A DNA stretch of 64,000 nucleotides from Henckelia pumila. Lineage: Eukaryota; Streptophyta; Magnoliopsida; Lamiales; Gesneriaceae. Positions within the stretch are counted from its first letter, which is position 1, and the number at the start of each line of letters is the position of its first letter. A model generated the notes under the pieces. The model ran no database searches. It was given only the letters and a program-made list of their open reading frames with translations, and was not told the origin of the DNA. This document shows, in pieces, positions 1-11,587 of this stretch. The stretch is from NCBI RefSeq assembly GCF_033568475.1, contig NC_133121.1:136494375-136558374 (forward strand). The letters run 5' to 3'. A program made the translations under genes and the position numbers.

Positions 1-260
1 TAGCCAAGGGTCTCCACCTTCTGCTCATCGGTGCATTGGAAAGTCTGAAAAGTCGTCTCCATGTGGTCTAACCAGTTCTCCGCATCCTCCGGAGACTCAC
101 CTCCAACTAAGGGCTTAGGACCCATAGCTAAGAATCGACGCACAGTGAAACGCTCGTCGTCATGGTGACGATGACGCCGTTCTCGACGAGGCTCCCGGTC
201 GGCATCACCCCAACGCCCACCAACACTGCCATGAGAACTTTGGTCGTCACGATTTGATAT
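1..260 (-). CDS. Ty3/gypsy Gag N-terminal fragment (element A), cut by window edge
   Basis: Gag is the capsid-forming protein of an LTR retrotransposon. The minus-strand frame is open from 260 to the window edge. It encodes an Arg/His/Asp-rich leader followed by the gypsy Gag start, with RRFLAMGPKPLVGG, then SPEDAENWLDHMETTF and CTDEQKVETLG. The first in-frame Met is at about 124, so translation may start there or after splicing, because the region upstream is open but lacks a Met. The primer-binding site and LTR lie just to the right, so this is the 5' end of a minus-strand element whose body lies outside the window. The Gag is distinct from those of elements B, D and E. Confidence 0.8.
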   Translation of the reverse strand, partial: MSNRDDQSSHGSVGGRWGDADREPRRERRHRHHDDERFTVRRFLAMGPKPLVGGESPEDAENWLDHMETTFQTFQCTDEQKVETLG

Positions 261-309
261 CTACAAAAATACCTCAAGATGAGACTAAATCCCAAGAAAT
301 CTTTTGCAT

Positions 310-321
310 GCTCTGATACCA
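310..321 (-). other. Primer-binding site of element A (initiator tRNA-Met)
   Basis: On the minus strand this reads TGGTATCAGAGC, the standard plant PBS complementary to initiator tRNA-Met. It lies four bases from the inner end of the LTR, which fixes the element's orientation. Confidence 0.9.
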
Positions 322-325
322 TAAA

Positions 326-1626
326 TGTAGTGACCCTTACCCGGATCACCTACTAAACAGAACTTAGGCATGCAATTAACTTAATAAAACAGATATCAGA
401 ATAAAACTGCGAAAACCATAAACATTATACAATCCCAAAAAAAGAATATGTAATTTATCCAATAATATACAACCAAAATCGAATAGCTGTATAAACCCAA
501 ACAACAGTAATAAAACCTAAGAGAAGCTCTAGCTGGCCAACCACTGACTAGCCCCTCCTGGATCCACCCTCCTCGTCCAATCGCAAACCTGCCCCATGGA
601 ATAGGGTGTCCAGAAAATACAGAGTACGAGACGTGAGCATAAAACGCTCAGTGCGAGAGTATGAGTATACATGCATGCAAAGTGAACTCCCTATAGACTC
701 GAGGTCAAGGATCAGATAACAGAGACAGACCGGGCCCTGGTATGTAGCACGCTGTGCCGTCGCTTCAGGAGGTGGCTCCCATACCTAGATAACCGTGGAT
801 GCGCCGGACCCAAATCGATGGAAGTCCATCCACTAACAGGATAGGGTACAACCCTACTAACAGACATCTCGAAAGAGATACAGCAAGATGCAAATGAATG
901 CAGCATAATATCATGGCATATAAATCATGCAGTCACATAATACATGCATACTCAGTCAGGATATCTCGTACAGTACTTTCGTACCTCAATACAGTGCAAG
1001 CTCTACCAACTCTAGGTCCACGCCTATAGTCCGCTCTACACTGCCAAATGATACTACTATCATTAAAGTGCTCTAAAAGCCTTAACTAAGCTATTGCATA
1101 CTCCTAAATATTTATAGGAAGCAAAAGCTATACCTTCGTCCGTCGTTAGCCCTTTGATGTCGATGCCTCCAGAACTTGGGCACAACTCCGCTACGACTAC
1201 CGAACGCCTCGCCGACCTCCGGACCAAGCCTAAGAAGACTAGAACAGCTCCAAAAGGACTAGAAAGGAAAGGAGAACTTGGAATTGACAAATGAAAGTGA
1301 AGCCTCGGCCTTCTACTTATAGACACCGATCAGAACTTCCGATCCTTGATCGGAACGTCCGAACCTCGATCGGAACGTCCGATCCTGCCATCGGAGCTTC
1401 CGAAGATCCTGATCTGCCACGTGTCAAAATATCACTTGTTGACTCCGGATAGGGGTGATCGGAGCCTCCGGTCCTGATCGGAGCTTCCGATCCAACCACA
1501 CGTCATGCCTGACGTAATAACATCGGTGCCTCCGATCGCTCATCGGAGATTCCAATCCGTCCGATACCCAATTCAATTAATTAGCATTAATCCTTTAATT
1601 ACTCAATTAGGGTACGGGCTACTACA
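326..1626 (-). mobile_element. 5' LTR of Ty3/gypsy element A
   Basis: The LTR is 1301 bp and runs in plus-strand reading from TGTAGTGACCC to GGGCTACTACA, so its ends are inverted (TGTAGT/ACTACA). The inner end abuts the PBS. The outer end cuts straight into a copia RT frame at 1627, which makes A an insertion into element H. Positions 1327-1560, in U3 near the LTR start, hold about eight imperfect units of the dyad TCGGA-NNN-TCCGA. The target duplication cannot be checked because the other end of A is outside the window. Confidence 0.88.
1327..1560. repeat. Array of 13-nt dyads in U3 of LTR A
   Basis: About eight irregularly spaced copies of an inverted repeat TCGGA-NNN-TCCGA are visible. 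The best copy is GATCGGAACGTCCGATC, seen near 1350 and again near 1371. Other copies are degenerate. The same dyad recurs in LTR C (14107-14460). The function is unknown; candidates are dimeric protein-binding sites or small RNA hairpins. Confidence 0.75.
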
Positions 1627-2886
1627 GCTTACTTATACGGATCACTTGATAATGATACATACATGAAAATCCCTGAAAGATTTAAGATGTCTGAAGCACA
1701 AAGTTCAAAACCCAAAAAATTTTATTCTGTAAAATTGCAAAGATCATTATATGGGTTGAATCAATCCGGCCGAATGTGGTATAATCGGCTAAGTGAGCAC
1801 TTGATGAAAAGGGGATATGTAAATGATCCAATATGCCCTTGTGCTTTCATCAAGAAAACAACATCCGGATGTGTAATTATTGCTGTATATGTTGATGATT
1901 TAAATATCATTGGAATGAATAAAGAAATTCAAGAAGTTATGATGTACTTGAAAGAAGAATTCGAAATGAAGGATCTTGGAAAAACCAAGTATTTCTTGGG
2001 TTTGCAAATTGAACAAAAAGAATGTGGAATTTTTGTTCACCAGGCAAATTATACAGAAAAGATCCTTAAACGTTTTAATATGGATAAATCAAATCCATTA
2101 AGTACTCCAATGGTTGTAAGATCATTAAACATAGAAAAGGATCCATTTCGTCCATGTGAAGATGATGAAGTTATTCTTGGTCCAGAAGTACCATATCTAA
2201 GTGTCATTGGTGCCCTTATGTATCTTGCAAATTGCACTAGACCTGATATATCTTTTGTTGTAAATTTATTAGCAAGATTCAGTTCATATCCAACAAAGAG
2301 ACACTGGAATGGAATTAAACATATATTCCGTTATCTACGATGAACGACAGATTTGGGACTTTTGTACTCAAAAGACACCAATCAAAGTATCATTGGTTAT
2401 GCTGATACTGGATATTTATCTGATCCACATAAGGCACGTTCCCAAATCGGATATGTATTTACTCGTGGAGGCACAGTAATTTCTTGGCGTTCACAGAAAC
2501 AAACACTAGTAACAACTTCATCAAATCACGCCGAGATTATTGCGCTACATGAAGCAAGTCGTGAATGTGTTTGGCTAAAATAAATGACACAACATATCCA
2601 AAATTCTTGTGGATTATCAGTAAACAAGAATCATGTGACGCTGTATGAAGATAATGCTGCATGTATTGCTCAAATGAAAGAAGGATACATCAAAAGTGAC
2701 AGAACCAAACATATCCCCCCAAAGTTCTTTGCCTACACTCAAGATCTTGAGAAGAATAAAGATATTGATATCTGTTACATTCAATCAAGTGAGAACTCAT
2801 CAGATCTCTTCACAAATGCGCTTCCTACGGCAATATTCAGAAAGCATATATATAATATTGGGATGCGAAATCTACAGCGTATGTGA
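1627..2886 (+). pseudogene. Ty1/copia pol fragment: C-terminal RT plus RNase H (element H)
   Basis: This is the 3' part of a copia polyprotein (reverse transcriptase and RNase H). The frame is open from the first base after LTR A, with YGSLDNDTYMKIPERFKM, then SLYGLNQSGRMWY, the catalytic YVDD box, EEFEMKDLG-KYFLGLQIE and the RNase H segments (YADTGYLSDP, SQKQTLVTTSS, LYEDNAACIAQMKEG, DRTKHI). Two in-frame stops break it, at 2341-2343 and 2581-2583. The 5' half of pol and gag are absent because element A was inserted upstream. It is a dead relic. Confidence 0.9.
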
Positions 2887-3025
2887 AGAATCGACCATAT
2901 TAACATGAGGGGGAGTTTACGTGGCTGCACTCTTTTTTTCTTGCTATGGTTTTTATCCCACTGGGTTTTTCCTAGTAAAGTTTTTAACGAGGCAGTATAC
3001 AAACACGTAATATCACGATCATCAT

Positions 3026-3038
3026 CACAAGGGGGAGT
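3026..3038 (+). other. Polypurine tract of element H
   Basis: A purine-rich CACAAGGGGGAG stretch lies directly before the 3' LTR. It is the expected plus-strand primer site. A second GGGGGAG tract at about 2909 may be a central or relic PPT. Confidence 0.65.
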
Positions 3039-3040
3039 AT

Positions 3041-3291
3041 TGGAAATTATATATTAAAATTAGATTGAAAATTATTGTGATGGTGATGTGATGATATTTT
3101 AATTTTTGATTATGTAATGGATGACATATTTATTTTTGAACATTTCTCAATTGAGGATCTATAAATAGACCTCAACATTTATGAAGAAATAACACAAGTT
3201 TAGAGAGAAGATTTTATAAGTGTTTGGTTTGATATATATTTTGAGTTTTAGAGTTTTTAGTTTTTACCATAAATTTTTACTTTTCACAACA
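3041..3291 (+). mobile_element. 3' LTR of Ty1/copia element H
   Basis: The LTR starts TGGAAATTATAT right after the polypurine tract and ends ...TTTTCACAACA (TG...CA), giving 251 bp. A TATA box (CTATAAATAG) lies at 3161-3170. The partner LTR is not in the window, so the end is set by motif only. Confidence 0.7.
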
Positions 3292-3945
3292 GATTTTTAT
3301 ATATTTTTTTTTGGATTCCGAATTTTTTTATCACCATATTGTTAAATAATTTCACTTTTATCTGTTTTTTATTTTAGTAATTAGTATTTTTTTCGACATA
3401 ACATCGATGTGGTATTGATATGACACCGACGTGACGTTAATGTATGCAATGCCACGACAACAATAATGCTAAAGAAGAACTAAAATTATCAAAATCGCAA
3501 TTTCTCAATATTGAATATCAAATCACAAAAGATAAATATACGATATAAAATATTGGAGTTTATCCTAAATTGACTGGTCCGTAGAGGCAAGAGCAAATTC
3601 GAACTCTTTGTGTCTTAAAAGCTATCGTATGAATATTGAAATGGTAGAAGTAGAATAAGTAATAGGCATGAGATGATTTGATTTTATATATCCGTTATTT
3701 TTCAATTCGCACTGGTTTAATTATTCGTTCTAACGTGGTAAATGGTAATAAAAAAAATCATGCTAGTAAGGTAAACCATAATTGAAAAATTATGTGCGAC
3801 AGACTCATCCAAATGTGTTAGTTGGAGAAATCGAACTCCTAACCATTAATTAAGTGTTCACTTATTACCAAAGACAGCCAAATGAAGGGTCCTGTGGGTG
3901 TGACCGCCCCCCAACTCCTCTAAGTCTCTTCTAGTTATCCTTATT
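3292..3945. other. AT-rich stretch without recognised feature
   Basis: I see no convincing ORF, RNA gene or complete mobile element here. It is probably old intergenic or decayed repeat sequence between element H and LTR C. Confidence 0.6.
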
Positions 3946-4548
3946 TGTAGTGATCCAACCCGGATCACCTACAAACTCAATACTTTAGGCATATAATTAC
4001 TTTTAACAAATAAACATAATCAGATTAAATCGCATAAACTTAAAACAAATACTAAACCGGCATCATACAACCGGAACAAAACTGAAACCCAACAAATCAA
4101 TATACAACTCAATCAAATAAATCATATATCAAAAATAAACTTAAACTAAACGATCGACAATTTCTGTTCCCAGGCCCTGGTCACCTTACCAACCACTGAT
4201 CCAAATCCTAAGAACCTGCAACCTATTCTGTCGAATGGGGTGCCATGATAAAAAAAATAGACGTGAGCGAAACTCTCTCAAATACCAGTACACAAAATGA
4301 TATGATGCATGCAAATAAATGTCTCAGTAACTGGTCAAGTACATTCCTGCTCGGACTGGGCGCCAAATGAGTGTGTAGTACCTATCTAAGAATCCGACCA
4401 CGGGGTAACTCTCACACTCGTCAAGATCACTGTAGCTTCTGTCTCCGTCATCACGACATCTCTCGATGTCTGACCATACAACAAGAAAATAGGGTTGAAC
4501 GACCCATCATAATGGCTATCTCGAAGGAGATACATGCTCAACATGATA
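3946..4548 (-). mobile_element. LTR C, left part (probable solo LTR split by element B)
   Basis: It starts TGTAGTGATCC...CCCGGATCACCTAC, clearly similar to the inner end of LTR A (TGTAGTGACCC...CCCGGATCACCTAC). No PBS lies to its left. The sequence is interrupted exactly at TGATA (4544-4548), the target duplication of element B, and resumes at 13659. Confidence 0.75.
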
Positions 4549-5325
4549 TGTAACGCCCCGTTTTTATCTTAAATGAGTTTATTTGAGTTAATCGGAGATT
4601 GCAGAGTTCACGAGCCGACTTTATTTTGATCAGGGTTCTTTTTGCAAATTTTGGAAATTTCAGGGACTAAAACGCAAATATTGGATTTGTTATATTATCT
4701 ACTCATTTGTTTGACTTTGAAAACACTCCTCCTCCTCCTCACAACCGAGCTCCACCATTGAAGACGCCTCCAACACTCTCCAAGCTTTGTGATTTTGATT
4801 TCCGTTCGATCCAGCCGTTGGAAATTATTTCTGAAGGCAGATTATCGATCACAACAGTGAGAGCTCTGTTATATTGTAAGTTCTTCTACGATCGGACGCA
4901 TTCTAGTTTTTGGATGTTGTTAGAATCGAGTTAGATTCGAGTATGTTGTTCTCTACAGAGTTCTGATCGTTTATTATCTGTCAGTTTTGAAATAGAGCGA
5001 CGTCCGGATTTGTTATGATTTTTGGAAGCCATTTTCGAAAATGTGGATTTTGAGATTGATGGGTTTGCTTTGTTATTGTTGTTTTGGGCATTGAATTGAG
5101 TTGTTATCAGTATTGAACTGCTGTCTGCATTGCCGGTTTGTTCAGTTTATAGCCGTTATGCCGTCGGTTTGAGTTTTGGGTTTTCGAATCGTTTTTGTAT
5201 TGATTGAAGTCTTGGTGTGTGAGTGATCGTGGTTGTTGATCAACTCTTGAATTCTTACAGATTCGTTGGAGTTTGTCGAGCCCTGTGTTAGCAGCATTGT
5301 TCGTCGAGAGTTGGACGAAGAACGG

Positions 5326-5332
5326 TATAAAG
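5326..5332 (+). promoter_or_regulatory. Candidate TATA box in 5' LTR of B
   Basis: TATAAAG in the context ACGGTATAAAGAG, about 780 bp into the LTR. It is the best TATA candidate for element transcription and is duplicated in the 3' LTR at about 12365. The start site is not otherwise visible. Confidence 0.5.
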
Positions 5333-6367
5333 AGTTTTCCTTGAATCGTTGCCTTGTTGTTGTTAGATTGTGTAGTTGTTTATACAATCTCTTTTGTAGC
5401 TTATCCAGAGTTGGAGCTACTGCATTGAAAGGTAAAAGCAGTCATCGTAGCGGGATAGCATACTCGGGACTGTTGGTTCTCGAGTTTCCCTTTTTAAATC
5501 ACATATTGCATTGATACTTGTTCTAGCACGTGGAACTTGTAATTGTTGATTGATTGAGTTTTTGTTATGTGGCTTATGTTTATGTTTCTGTTATGCATTC
5601 ATCTTGAGCCTACTTTGATTTCAGCGGGCAGAACCGCCCTTTTTGTTAGACGTTTGGGAACTATGATTGAGTGGCCTAGGTTGTAGTATTTCGCCTAGTG
5701 CTAGCATACTCATTATGGTTGCTCAAAGTCTAGAGGAGTGGGATACGTGGCACCACCTCGATTGGGAGAGTCGGTGAGTCGTTACGTGATCTCATCCTCG
5801 GGATCCCAAAAGCAGAGCAATAATCCCGTGTTTATCAGAATCGATATCCTGGTTTTAAAGACATGCATATCATTAACTTCGACTTGAATATGTGGTTTGA
5901 TAGCATGTTGTGTATTCATTACTTGATATGTTGCTTTTACTGGGATTATCATTCTCACCGGTTATCCGGCTGTTGCTTTGTTTTGTATGTGTACTTGGCA
6001 ACAGGTGGGGCAGGAACAAGTCAGAAGAGGCATGGTTAGCTTCGAGGGCAAGTAGTAGAAGTGAGACTCGGTTTAGAAGTCGAATTAGCATGTTTATCTG
6101 GTTTAAGATTGAAGCATGTTAGAACTCGAACTTGATATGTTTTGTTATTTGAATTAGTTTGTATTCGGATTGTAATCTAAAATCGAAGTATGTTGTTGTT
6201 GTATCGATTTAGACTTCTGGTTGTTTTTATGCCTTCTGAAAGCATGACTTGTTATGGCATGTTTCCCTACACTCTGTTATTGCATATGTATTTGAAGGCA
6301 TGTCGGACCAAGCGCGGAATCCTTTCTTTTTCTTCTGCAGCCTGAGCATTTTCTGCCCAGGCCTTCC

Positions 6368-6512
6368 GCGCGCGCGCGAGGCCTCCGTTGGGCCTCTGAA
6401 TGGTTTGCCCGCGCGCGCGCGAGCTTGGTACCTCGCGCGGGCGCGAGCCTTTGGTTGGTCTCGGATGTTGAAGCCCGCGCACGCGTGAGCTTGGTTCCTC
6501 GCGCGGGCGCGC
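6368..6512 (+). repeat. GC-rich inverted-repeat cassette in LTR B (copy also at 13405-13551)
   Basis: Alternating CGCGCG tracts form strong dyads, such as CGCGCGCGAG-CTTGGTAC-CTCGCGCG near 6410-6440 and a second similar one near 6474-6510. The cassette ends just before TTTAAAAAAAA. The surrounding LTR is AT-rich, so base composition jumps sharply here. Confidence 0.85.
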
Positions 6513-6623
6513 GGCGTTTAAAAAAAAAAAAAAACTTTTGAATTGTTTTACTCTTGGATTCTTGTTCGCTTACTTGTTGTTTAATCCGAGATTAGTGGTT
6601 TAGAATCGAGGTCTCACATTAAG

Positions 6624-6635
6624 TGGTATCAAAGC
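6624..6635 (+). other. Primer-binding site of element B
   Basis: TGGTATCAAAGC, one base from the canonical initiator-Met PBS, five bases after the 5' LTR. The spacer TTAAG is the same as in element E. Confidence 0.88.
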
Positions 6636-6921
6636 GTTAAGATTCTTGGTCGAACTAGAGTGAGCGGGGTAGATCGAGTCTGTGTGTAATGACTCCTCGC
6701 ATGTGTTTGAATTATTTAATTGTGTACTTAATTCCATGCGAGCATGCTTTATTGTTTGAGCATTATTTGAATTACATGGTTGTGTGATTTAAATTAATAA
6801 AGCATGATCTACTTGAGATATAACTGTTTCTGTTCTCGACTGGTTTTCTGTATTCCAAGCGGTTGTAAGGGCACTGATGGTAGCGATTGAGATATCTCGT
6901 GTGCTAACCTTCGATTATCAG

Positions 6922-9900
6922 ATGGGTCCTCGTCGAGTGATAAACAGAAACACACCACCAGTTATCCCTGCGACTGAGCAAGCTAGCACTGAGGTTGATC
7001 AGTTGGATGCTTCAGCGACTCCTATGGAAACCTTGCTGAAGAGGTTTCAGTCGTTCAATCTGCCATTGTTGATGGGTTCAGAAAATCCAGTTGACTGTGA
7101 GAGTTGGTTGGATGATATGGATCAGTTGTTTGATTCCATTGACTACACAGATGACCGCCGAATCAGGTTAGTAATTCATCAGCTGCGTGGTGGTGCTAAG
7201 AGCTGGTGGATCATGACAAAGAAAGCAATTGAGAGTAGAGGTACAGAGGTTACTTGGACTCTTTTTAAATCTGAGTTTTATAAGCGGTTTTTCCCTATCT
7301 CGTATCGTAAGGATAAGGGAGCAGAGTTTGCAAATCTGAGGCAAGGGAATCTGAACATTGAAGAGTACGTGGCTAAGTTCGATAGTCTGTTGCGTTTTGC
7401 ACCGCTAATTGCCGGAGATGAAGAAGCTAAGGCAGATCAGTTCATCAACGGGTTGAACCCCGATGTCTTCACGTTGGTTAACACTAACAGGCCTAGCAAC
7501 TTTGCGGATGCCATGAATTACGCAAAGGGAGTAGAAGCAGGCTTGTGGAGGCAAAGAGGTAATCAGGGGGCACCTCAGCAGCAGAGGCAGTATCAGAACC
7601 AACCATCTCAGTACCAGAATCAGCCACCTCAACATCAGAACCAGCAGCAGAGGTATGAAGGTGGAAACAATGGGGGAAACAGAAAGGATCAGTACAAGGC
7701 AAGAGGTAAACAGTTCAAGAGACAGGGGAACAGTTCGTCCATTTCCAGTGGTTCGAAGCAATTCGGTTCAGGACCGAGTTCTGGGTCATCATCCTTGTAC
7801 TGCAGCAAGTGTGGAGGAAGACACTCACCGGATCAGTGTGTGGGAGTCTTCGGCAATTGTAACACATGTCAGCAACTGGGACACTTCTCTAAAGTGTGCC
7901 CTCAACGTAATAGAGATAGAGCTCAGAGTGGGAGTTCGTCTAGACCTGCAGCTCAGCCGGAGAGGCAGTCGTCTGCAGTGCACTCTTTCCAACCCCAGCA
8001 ACAGCAGAACAGACAAGGAGGTAGCTCTAGTGCAAATCAGCCTCCGAGACAGCAAGCACGAGTCTTTGCATTGACAGAGGATCAGGCTCAGGCAGCACCT
8101 GACGATGTCATAGCAGGTAACTGTTCGATTTTCGGTCATTCTGCTCATGTCTTGATAGATACAGGTGCTTTCCATTCCTTTATCTCTGAGAAATATGTGT
8201 TATTGCATGTTTTTCCAACTGAATTGTTGCCTACAGTAGTAGCTGTTACTTCACCTTTGGGTGGAGGAATTGTTTCTGTCCGACTAGTCAGGAACTGTGA
8301 ATTTTGTTTCGAGGGGAATTTGTTAGAATTCGACTGTATTGTGCTTGGGTTGTCAGATTTTGATTGTATTGTCGGTATAGATGCTTTGACCAAGTACAGG
8401 GCAACAGTTGATTGTTTTCTGAAGGTTGTCAGGTTCAGACCTGAAATGGCAGACGAGTGGAAATTCTTTGGTAAGGGTTCTCGATCTAGAATTCCTTTGA
8501 TTTCAGTGTTATCTATGACTCGTTTGTTACAGAGAGGTGCAGAAGGATTTTTGGTTTATGCGGTTGATGTACTGAAATCTAGCCCAGCTTTGGTTGACTT
8601 ACCAGTGGTTAGAGATTTTGCTGATGTGTTTCCGAAAGATGTTCCTGGATTGCCACCCATTCGAGAGGTTGAATTCAGCATTGACTTAGTGCCAGGTACT
8701 CAACCTATTTCAAAAGCTCCTTATCGTATGGCACTTGTTGAATTGAGAGAGTTGAAGGAGCAGCTTGAGGATTTGATTGCCAAGGGATACATCAGACCTA
8801 GTGTATCGCCTTGGGGTGCTCCTGTTCTTTTTGTTCGGAAGAAGGATGGTTCTATGCGGCTCTGTATCGACTACCGTCAATTGAATCAGGCTACAGTTAA
8901 GAACAGGTATCCTTTACCCCGAATAGATGACTTGTTCGATCAACTGCAGGGTTCTTCTGTCTACTCTAAGATTGATCTGAGGTCAGGCTACCATCAGCTG
9001 AGAGTGCGAGAGGAAGATGTTCCTAAGACCGCATTCAGAACGAGGTATGGTCACTTTGAGTTTATAGTCATGCCGTTCGGTTTGACTAACGCTCCAGCTG
9101 TTTTTATGGGTTTGATGAACCGTATCTTTCAGCATTATTTAGATGAGTTCGTCATTATTTTCATCGATGATATTTTTATCTACTCGAAGAACCGTACTGA
9201 CCATGCAGAGCACTTGAGAATCGTCTTGCAGATTTTACGAGTTGAACAGTTGTTTGCCAAGCTATCGAAATGCGAATTCTGGTTAGATCGAGTTGTCTTT
9301 CTCGGTCATATTATTTCTGAAGATGGGATTTCTGTCGATCCCAGCAAAATCGAAGTGGTTATGAATTGGCCTAGACCGACATCAGTACCTGAGATCCGAA
9401 GCTTCATGGGTTTAGCTGGTTATTACCGTCGTTTCATCGAGGGTTTCTCGTCTATTGCCAAGCCTATTACCCAGCTGACTCAGAAGAATGCGCCTTTTGT
9501 CTGGACTTCAGATTGTGAGGCTAGCTTTGTTGATCTGAAGAGGAGACTGACCAGTGCTCCAATTCTTTCTATTCCGAAGGGTACTGGAGGTTTCACAGTG
9601 TATTGTGATGCTTCTAACCGAGGTTTGGGTTGTGTTCTTATGCAGCATAAGCATGTGATAGCGTATGCATCGAGGCAGCTGAAACCGCACGAGACTCGTT
9701 ATCCTGTTCATGATCTTGAACTTGCAGCAATTGTATTTGCTTTGAAGATCTGACGTCACTATCTTTATGGTGAGTCTTTCGAGATCTTTTCTGATCATAA
9801 GAGTCTTAAGTACTTGTTTTCACAGGCAGAGCTGAATATGAGACAGAGAAGATGGTTAGATCTGTTGAAGGATTTCGACTGTGAGATCAAGTATTATCCA

Positions 9901-11490
9901 GGGAAGTCGAATGCAGTTGCAGATGCCTTGAGCCGAAAGCTTTGTTCTCTATCTCTTTCAACTATCGGTGTTTCTCAGTTGGTCGATGATTGTTGCACTT
10001 CTGGTTTAGAGTTTGAAACAGATAGGGAGACTATCAGAGTGTTTGCTATTCAAGCCGAGCCGGAGTTGTTTGTTGCAATCAGAGAAGCACAGAAGTCTGA
10101 GCCGAGCATTCAGGTTTCGGTAGAGAAAGTCAGAACTGGGCATCAGTCAGAATTCCAGGTTAGAGATGACGTTTTGTTTGTGAATAACCGTATTGTTGTG
10201 CCTGATATTTCGGAGTTGAGACAGCGTATTCTCTGAGAGGCTCATTGCAGTCGGTTTAGCGTTCATCCTGGAGGTCGTAAGATGTACAACGATCTGAAGA
10301 GTCAGTTCTGGTGGAAGAGAATGAAGGACGATGTTGCGAGATTTGTATCTCGGTGTTTGAATTGTCAGCAAGTGAAAGCAGAGCGGAAGCGACCAGGTGG
10401 TCTTTTGCACAGCCTATCTGTTCCTGAATGGAAATGAGATCACATTTCTATGGATTTTGTCACGAAACTACCACGATCCGTTCGAGGATGCGATGCTATT
10501 TGGGTGGTGATCGACCGATTGACGAAGTCTGCGTGTTTTATTCCGTACAGGATGACGTATCGTCATGATCAGATGGCTGAGTTGTATGTTAGCAATGTTG
10601 TGAGATTGCATGGTGTGCCGAAGTCGATTGTTTCAGACAGAGATCCTAGATTCACTTCTCACTTCTGGCACAGTCTTCAGGGGGCACTTGGTACTCGATT
10701 GCATCTGAGTACAGCTTATCATCCTCAGACAGATGGACAGTCAGAGCGGACCATCCAGACGTTGGAGGATATGCTGCGAGCGGTAGTGCTAGACTTTGGC
10801 ACTAGTTGGCAGGATTCTTTGCCTCTTGTCGAGTTTTCTTACAACAACAGCTTCCAAGCGAGTATCGGTATGGCGCCTTTTGAGGCTTTGTATGGTAGAA
10901 AGTGCCGATCTCCGTTGTTTTGGGATGAATTGTCCGAGTCACCAGATTTGGGACCGGAGATGCTTAGAGATATGGCAGAGCAGGTTAAGATCATTCAGAC
11001 CAGAATGAAGTCAGCTCAAGATAGACAGGCGAAGTATGCGAATGTCAGACGTCGACCTCTGAGTTTTGAGCAGGGAGACCGTGTATTCCTTAAGATTTCT
11101 CCGTTCAGAGGCACCGTCAGATTCGGTAAGAGAGGAAAGTTATCTCCGAGATTCATCGGTCCGTACGAAATTCTCGAGAAAATAGGCGATCTTGCCTACA
11201 GACTTGCACTTCCTCCGTCTTTATCTGGTATTCACGACGTTTTTCACGTCTCTATGCTGCGAAAGTATCAACCAGATATTTCTCATATCCTTCAGCCTGA
11301 CGAAGCCGAGTTAGACGAGACCCTGAGCTATTTTGAGCGACCGATTCAGATCCTTGATCGGAAAGAAAAGCAACTCAGAACCAAGTTGATTTCGTTGGTG
11401 AAAGTGCAGTGGAGCCGTCACGGAGTCGAGGAAGCGACTTGGGAGACAGAATCTGACATGAGACAACGTTTTCCAGAGTTGTTCGGATGA
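6922..11490 (+). pseudogene. gag-pol polyprotein of element B with three nonsense codons
   Basis: This is a single frame for Gag, protease, RT, RNase H and integrase. ATG 6922 ([13 protein letters not shown]) is preferred over 6877 because Gag E begins at the same place. Numbering residues from 6877: Gag domain about 80-200, CCHC-like [13 protein letters not shown] at 309, CCHC knuckle [14 protein letters not shown] at 328, protease DTGA at 428, RT FIDD at 762, RNase H YCDAS near 911. The integrase follows with an HHCC finger, SDRDPRF, the HPQTDGQSERT region, and a chromodomain-like C-terminus. In-frame TGA codons lie at 9751-9753, 10234-10236 and 10435-10437, the first and third at conserved Trp positions. 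No frameshift is seen. The real stop is at 11488. Confidence 0.93.
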
Positions 11491-11575
11491 CGTGAGTTCT
11501 TCTTACTGTCTTTAGTTCTTTATTCTATCTTATGAGTTATGGTTCTTGTGGATTCGAGGACGAAATCTCTTCTTA

Positions 11576-11586
11576 GTGGGGGAGAA
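11576..11586 (+). other. Polypurine tract of element B
   Basis: GTGGGGGAGAA directly upstream of the 3' LTR, the plus-strand priming site. Confidence 0.85.
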
Positions 11587-11587
11587 T

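Larger units (their letters stand above)
4549..6618 (+). mobile_element. 5' LTR of element B
   Basis: The LTR is 2070 bp, TGTAACGCCCCG...GAGGTCTCACA. Its U5 side carries GC-rich inverted repeats (6368-6512) followed by a TTTAAAAAAAA run. A core around 5150-5180 (GCCGTTATGCCGTCGG) is shared with LTRs D and E. Short ORFs inside the LTR have no family support. Confidence 0.93.

Noticed and set aside
3815..3880. tRNA-like stretch GAAATCGAACTCCTAACC
   Set aside because: It recalls a tRNA T-arm on the reverse strand, but no acceptor pairing or A/B box pair could be found. At best it is a decayed tRNA-derived remnant.
4707..4934. Short ORFs repeated in both LTRs of element B (also near 5266, 5910, 6249 and their 3' LTR copies)
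   Set aside because: They are duplicated only because the LTR is duplicated, lie in non-coding LTR sequence and have no family match.
9160..9171. FIDD instead of YxDD in the RT of element B as a possible defect
   Set aside because: FIDD is the common form in plant Ty3/gypsy reverse transcriptases, so it is not an active-site loss.
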